Shown here: positions 62,401 to 64,000 of the stretch, piece by piece
How the letters are laid out: each line of letters begins with the position of its first letter
Position numbering within the stretch: the stretch's first letter is position 1
Source: Phytohabitans rumicis
Lineage (GTDB): Bacteria > Actinomycetota > Actinomycetes > Mycobacteriales > Micromonosporaceae
NCBI RefSeq assembly: GCF_011764445.1
Contig: NZ_BLPG01000001.1
Span: 992,001 to 1,056,000, forward strand
Direction of reading: 5' to 3'
Length of the DNA stretch: 64,000 bases
Position numbers and translations under genes: made by a program
Notes under the pieces: model-generated
Databases searched by the model: none
Seen by the model: the letters and a program-made list of their open reading frames with translations, nothing else
What the model was told of the DNA's origin: nothing

Positions 62401-62690
62401 CTAGGCACGGAGTGATCGTGGCGGAGTACTTCGACGTCGGCTGCTCCCGTCGGCTGCCCTGGACCCAACGACCACGAGCGGCGGCCCTGCTGGACACGAT
62501 CGCTGAGCCGGGCCGCAGGTTCGACGCGATCGTGGTCGGTGTGTACGAGCGCGCGTTCGCCGGCGACCAACTCATTCACCTGCTTCCCACGCTCGACCAG
62601 CATGGGGTTAAGTTTGGTTGCCCGAAGCCGGCGGTCCGATCAATGTGGACGATCCAGCGCACCGGGCGCTGATCCTGCTGCTCGGTCAGT
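62370..62690 (+). mobile_element. Serine recombinase fragment
   Basis: The plus strand reads ADLVARHGVIVAEYFDVGCS then RRLPWTQRPRAAALLD and DAIVVGVYERAFAGDQLIHL, then after one missing base near 62607 VWLPEAGGPINVDDPAHRAL and ILLLG. This is the middle of the resolvase catalytic domain of a large serine recombinase. The start with the catalytic Ser, and everything after LLLGQ, are missing. It marks an old integration event. Confidence 0.72.
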
Positions 62691-62777
62691 GGCCGCGATG
62701 CTGGCTTCGTCAAAGCCCAAGCCATCACGGCGATCCCGGCGCCGTCCGACGTTCCCGCGCTGGACTGGCGTCCCATT

Positions 62778-63256
62778 TGCGCGGAGTGGGTTGATGGCGG
62801 CTCGGGTGGTGACCTCGTTGATCCGGCCGATCGGGTGACTTTGGACGAGTCGGTCAATATGGCGTTTCTGGTTGTGTTGGAGTCGATGACGCCGGCTGAG
62901 CGGGTGGCGTTCATCCTGCACGACGTATTTCGCTTTTCGTTCGCTGAGGTGGCTGGGATCGTTGGGCGTACGCCGGCGGCCTGTCGTCAGTTGGCCTCGT
63001 CGGCTCGGCGCCGTATCCGCGTCGCGCAGGTTCCTGCGGCTTCGGTGGCAGGGCGGGCTGATGTGGTGCGGGCTTTCAAGCAGGTACGCCACGACGATCG
63101 CCGACGGCGGCGGCCTCTCCACCGCGCTCCAACGGCCAACCCGGACTGGTGGCGCACCAAAGGGGCGCACCATGGTGGCACTGGCCTTCGAGTTCGCGGG
63201 CGACCAGAATCAAGCACATCTGGGGAGTGCGGAATCCCGAAAATCTCCGGCCCTGG
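62778..63256 (+). pseudogene. ECF sigma factor (SigJ-like) relic
   Basis: GDLVDPADRVTLDESVNMAF, LTPAERV-like MTPAERVAFILHDVFRF and FAEVAGIVGRTPAACRQLAS form sigma region 4. Region 2 is absent. After VVRAFKQ the frame breaks; parts of the SnoaL-like C-terminal domain appear in other frames (TIADGGGLSTALQRP, then RIKHIWGVRNPENLRPW). 63257-63393 holds nothing clear. Confidence 0.7.
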
Positions 63257-63393
63257 ACGGCCCAACCCGCGTCCCGCCAAGAAACCGACACCGGAACGTC
63301 GTTATCCACCGACCTGCGGCAACGCCCACGACCTGCGCCTATTGCGCCATTGGGACCATTTACAGACTTCGTTGCCACGGCGTTCGATAGCCG

Positions 63394-63417
63394 GTAGCAT
63401 TTGAGTCTGCATGCTAC
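63394..63417. promoter_or_regulatory. Inverted repeat before the SARP leader ORF
   Basis: GTAGCAT and ATGCTAC are 7-bp arms around a 10-base spacer, 38 bases before the 26-codon ORF. It may be an operator overlapping the promoter of the SARP gene. Confidence 0.45.
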
Positions 63418-63455
63418 GTGAGAGCAGCCCTCATTTTTACGGGGAAGGGGCCATC

Positions 63456-63536
63456 ATGCGGCTAGTGATCAATTCTCGCGGCACGGACGGGACAAACCAC
63501 ACAAATCCTCATACCGTCACAAGTGCCAACGTATGA
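63456..63536 (+). CDS. 26-residue leader ORF upstream of a SARP gene
   Basis: ATG at 63456, preceded by GGGGAAGGGG, encodes RLVINSRGTDGTNHTNPHTV and ends TSANV. Its TGA overlaps an ATG of the SARP frame (ATGA). The composition (Thr, Asn, Gly) is unlike the background. It could be a regulatory leader peptide or simply a coupling device. Confidence 0.4.
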   Translation: MRLVINSRGTDGTNHTNPHTVTSANV

Positions 63537-64000
63537 TCAGCACGGCAGCCACCAGGACACGTCCTACCTTGCCGGACTCTCTTAGGCGGATCGAACCGCA
63601 GTCGTCTGCGGTGCCGCGTTCCACCAAGGTGATGGTGGAGTTCCGTGCGTTGGGGCCGATGGAGGCGATCGTCGCTGGTCGGCTGGTGAATCTGGGCGCA
63701 CCCAAGCAGCGTGCGTTGCTGGCCTTGTTGGTGAGTCGGGTGGGTCAGCCAGTGGCGGTGGAATTGATGCTGGAAGCCTTATGGGCAGGGCATCCGCCAC
63801 CGTCTGCGATGACCTCGCTGCAGGCGTATGTGGCCAACCTGCGGAGGGCGCTGGAACCCGGGCGGCCTCCACGGACACCGGCGACGGTGTTGCGCACTTG
63901 CCCTCGGGGCTATCTGCTGGACAGCCAAATCATCGACGTGGATGCCGATCGATTCGGGGAGCACGCCGCTGCGGGCTGGCAGGCGTGGGATCGGGATGAT
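63533..64000 (+). CDS. SARP family regulator (3' partial)
   Basis: An open frame of 156 codons runs off the right edge. After a non-conserved start comes the SARP winged helix (VEFRALGPMEAIVAGRLVNL, GAPKQRALLALLVSRVGQPV, VANLRRALEPGR, LRTCPRGYLLD) and the beginning of the activation domain (VDADRFGEHAAAGWQAW). The start may be ATG 63533, coupled to the leader ORF, or ATG 63632, which begins VEFRAL and fits the family better. Target unknown. The length of the full protein cannot be seen. Confidence 0.82.
   Translation, partial: MISTAATRTRPTLPDSLRRIEPQSSAVPRSTKVMVEFRALGPMEAIVAGRLVNLGAPKQRALLALLVSRVGQPVAVELMLEALWAGHPPPSAMTSLQAYVANLRRALEPGRPPRTPATVLRTCPRGYLLDSQIIDVDADRFGEHAAAGWQAWDRDD

Noticed and set aside
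1-64000. CRISPR array, tRNA, rRNA or intact insertion sequence
   Set aside because: No regularly spaced repeats, cloverleaf-like sequences or complete transposase were found by reading both strands.

Overview
The window is high-GC DNA with dense gene packing, GTG starts, ATGA and GTGA gene overlaps, SARP and LAL regulators, an Hsp70/WD40 fusion and class E-type sorting signals. This points to a filamentous actinomycete, and I infer the Micromonosporaceae. No tRNA, rRNA, CRISPR array, intact transposase or origin is visible. Both edges cut a gene: an Hsp70/WD40 protein on the left and a SARP regulator on the right.

Layout. 0-9 kb: Hsp70-WD40 protein, a FIST sensor with a GGDEF-EAL protein, an SQR-like flavoprotein with a small partner, a membrane protein and a secreted calcium-repeat protein. 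9-21 kb: a nucleoside hydrolase coupled to a shrunken FAH gene, then a TetR regulator with a perfect palindromic operator, a GH3 glycosidase, a complete Dpp-type ABC importer and two damaged sulfatases. This looks like a glycoside or sulfated-glycoside uptake locus. 21-26.5 kb: a VOC protein, a zinc ribbon, and a formamide module (fmdB, amiS and fmdA on the minus strand, NAD formate dehydrogenase on the plus strand) that should take formamide to ammonia, CO2 and NADH.

27-34.2 kb is the most novel part. On the minus strand lie a 34-residue Lys-rich precursor peptide, a ThiF/E1-like enzyme with an N-terminal leader-binding-like domain, an M50 metalloprotease with a PqqD-like N-terminus, and an AfsR-type SARP regulator. 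Three direct repeats spaced exactly 11 bp, the layout of SARP boxes, lie upstream of the peptide, and a 14-bp-arm hairpin separates the peptide from its enzymes. I read this as a SARP-controlled RiPP cluster that fits no class I can name. Five single-base deletions interrupt its three large genes, so it is either decaying or affected by sequencing error.

34-44.5 kb: esterase and amidohydrolase remnants, a secreted F5/8 C protein, a LAL regulator, AzlCD with a divergent Lrp regulator, and a GH95 fucosidase. 44.7-61.1 kb: an aromatic (lignin-type) catabolic island with VanAB-like Rieske demethylase, two IclR regulators (one killed by an amber codon), FAH hydrolase, FAD monooxygenase, VOC dioxygenase, SnoaL-like protein, two SDRs, a Liv-type ABC importer, an aldehyde dehydrogenase and a lignostilbene-type carotenoid oxygenase. 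Read as a pathway: cleave a stilbene, oxidise the aldehyde, demethylate, hydroxylate, open the ring, hydrolyse.

61.1-63.4 kb is a gene graveyard (LuxR, sortase substrate, serine recombinase and ECF sigma fragments). A second SARP gene, preceded by a 26-codon leader ORF, runs off the right edge.
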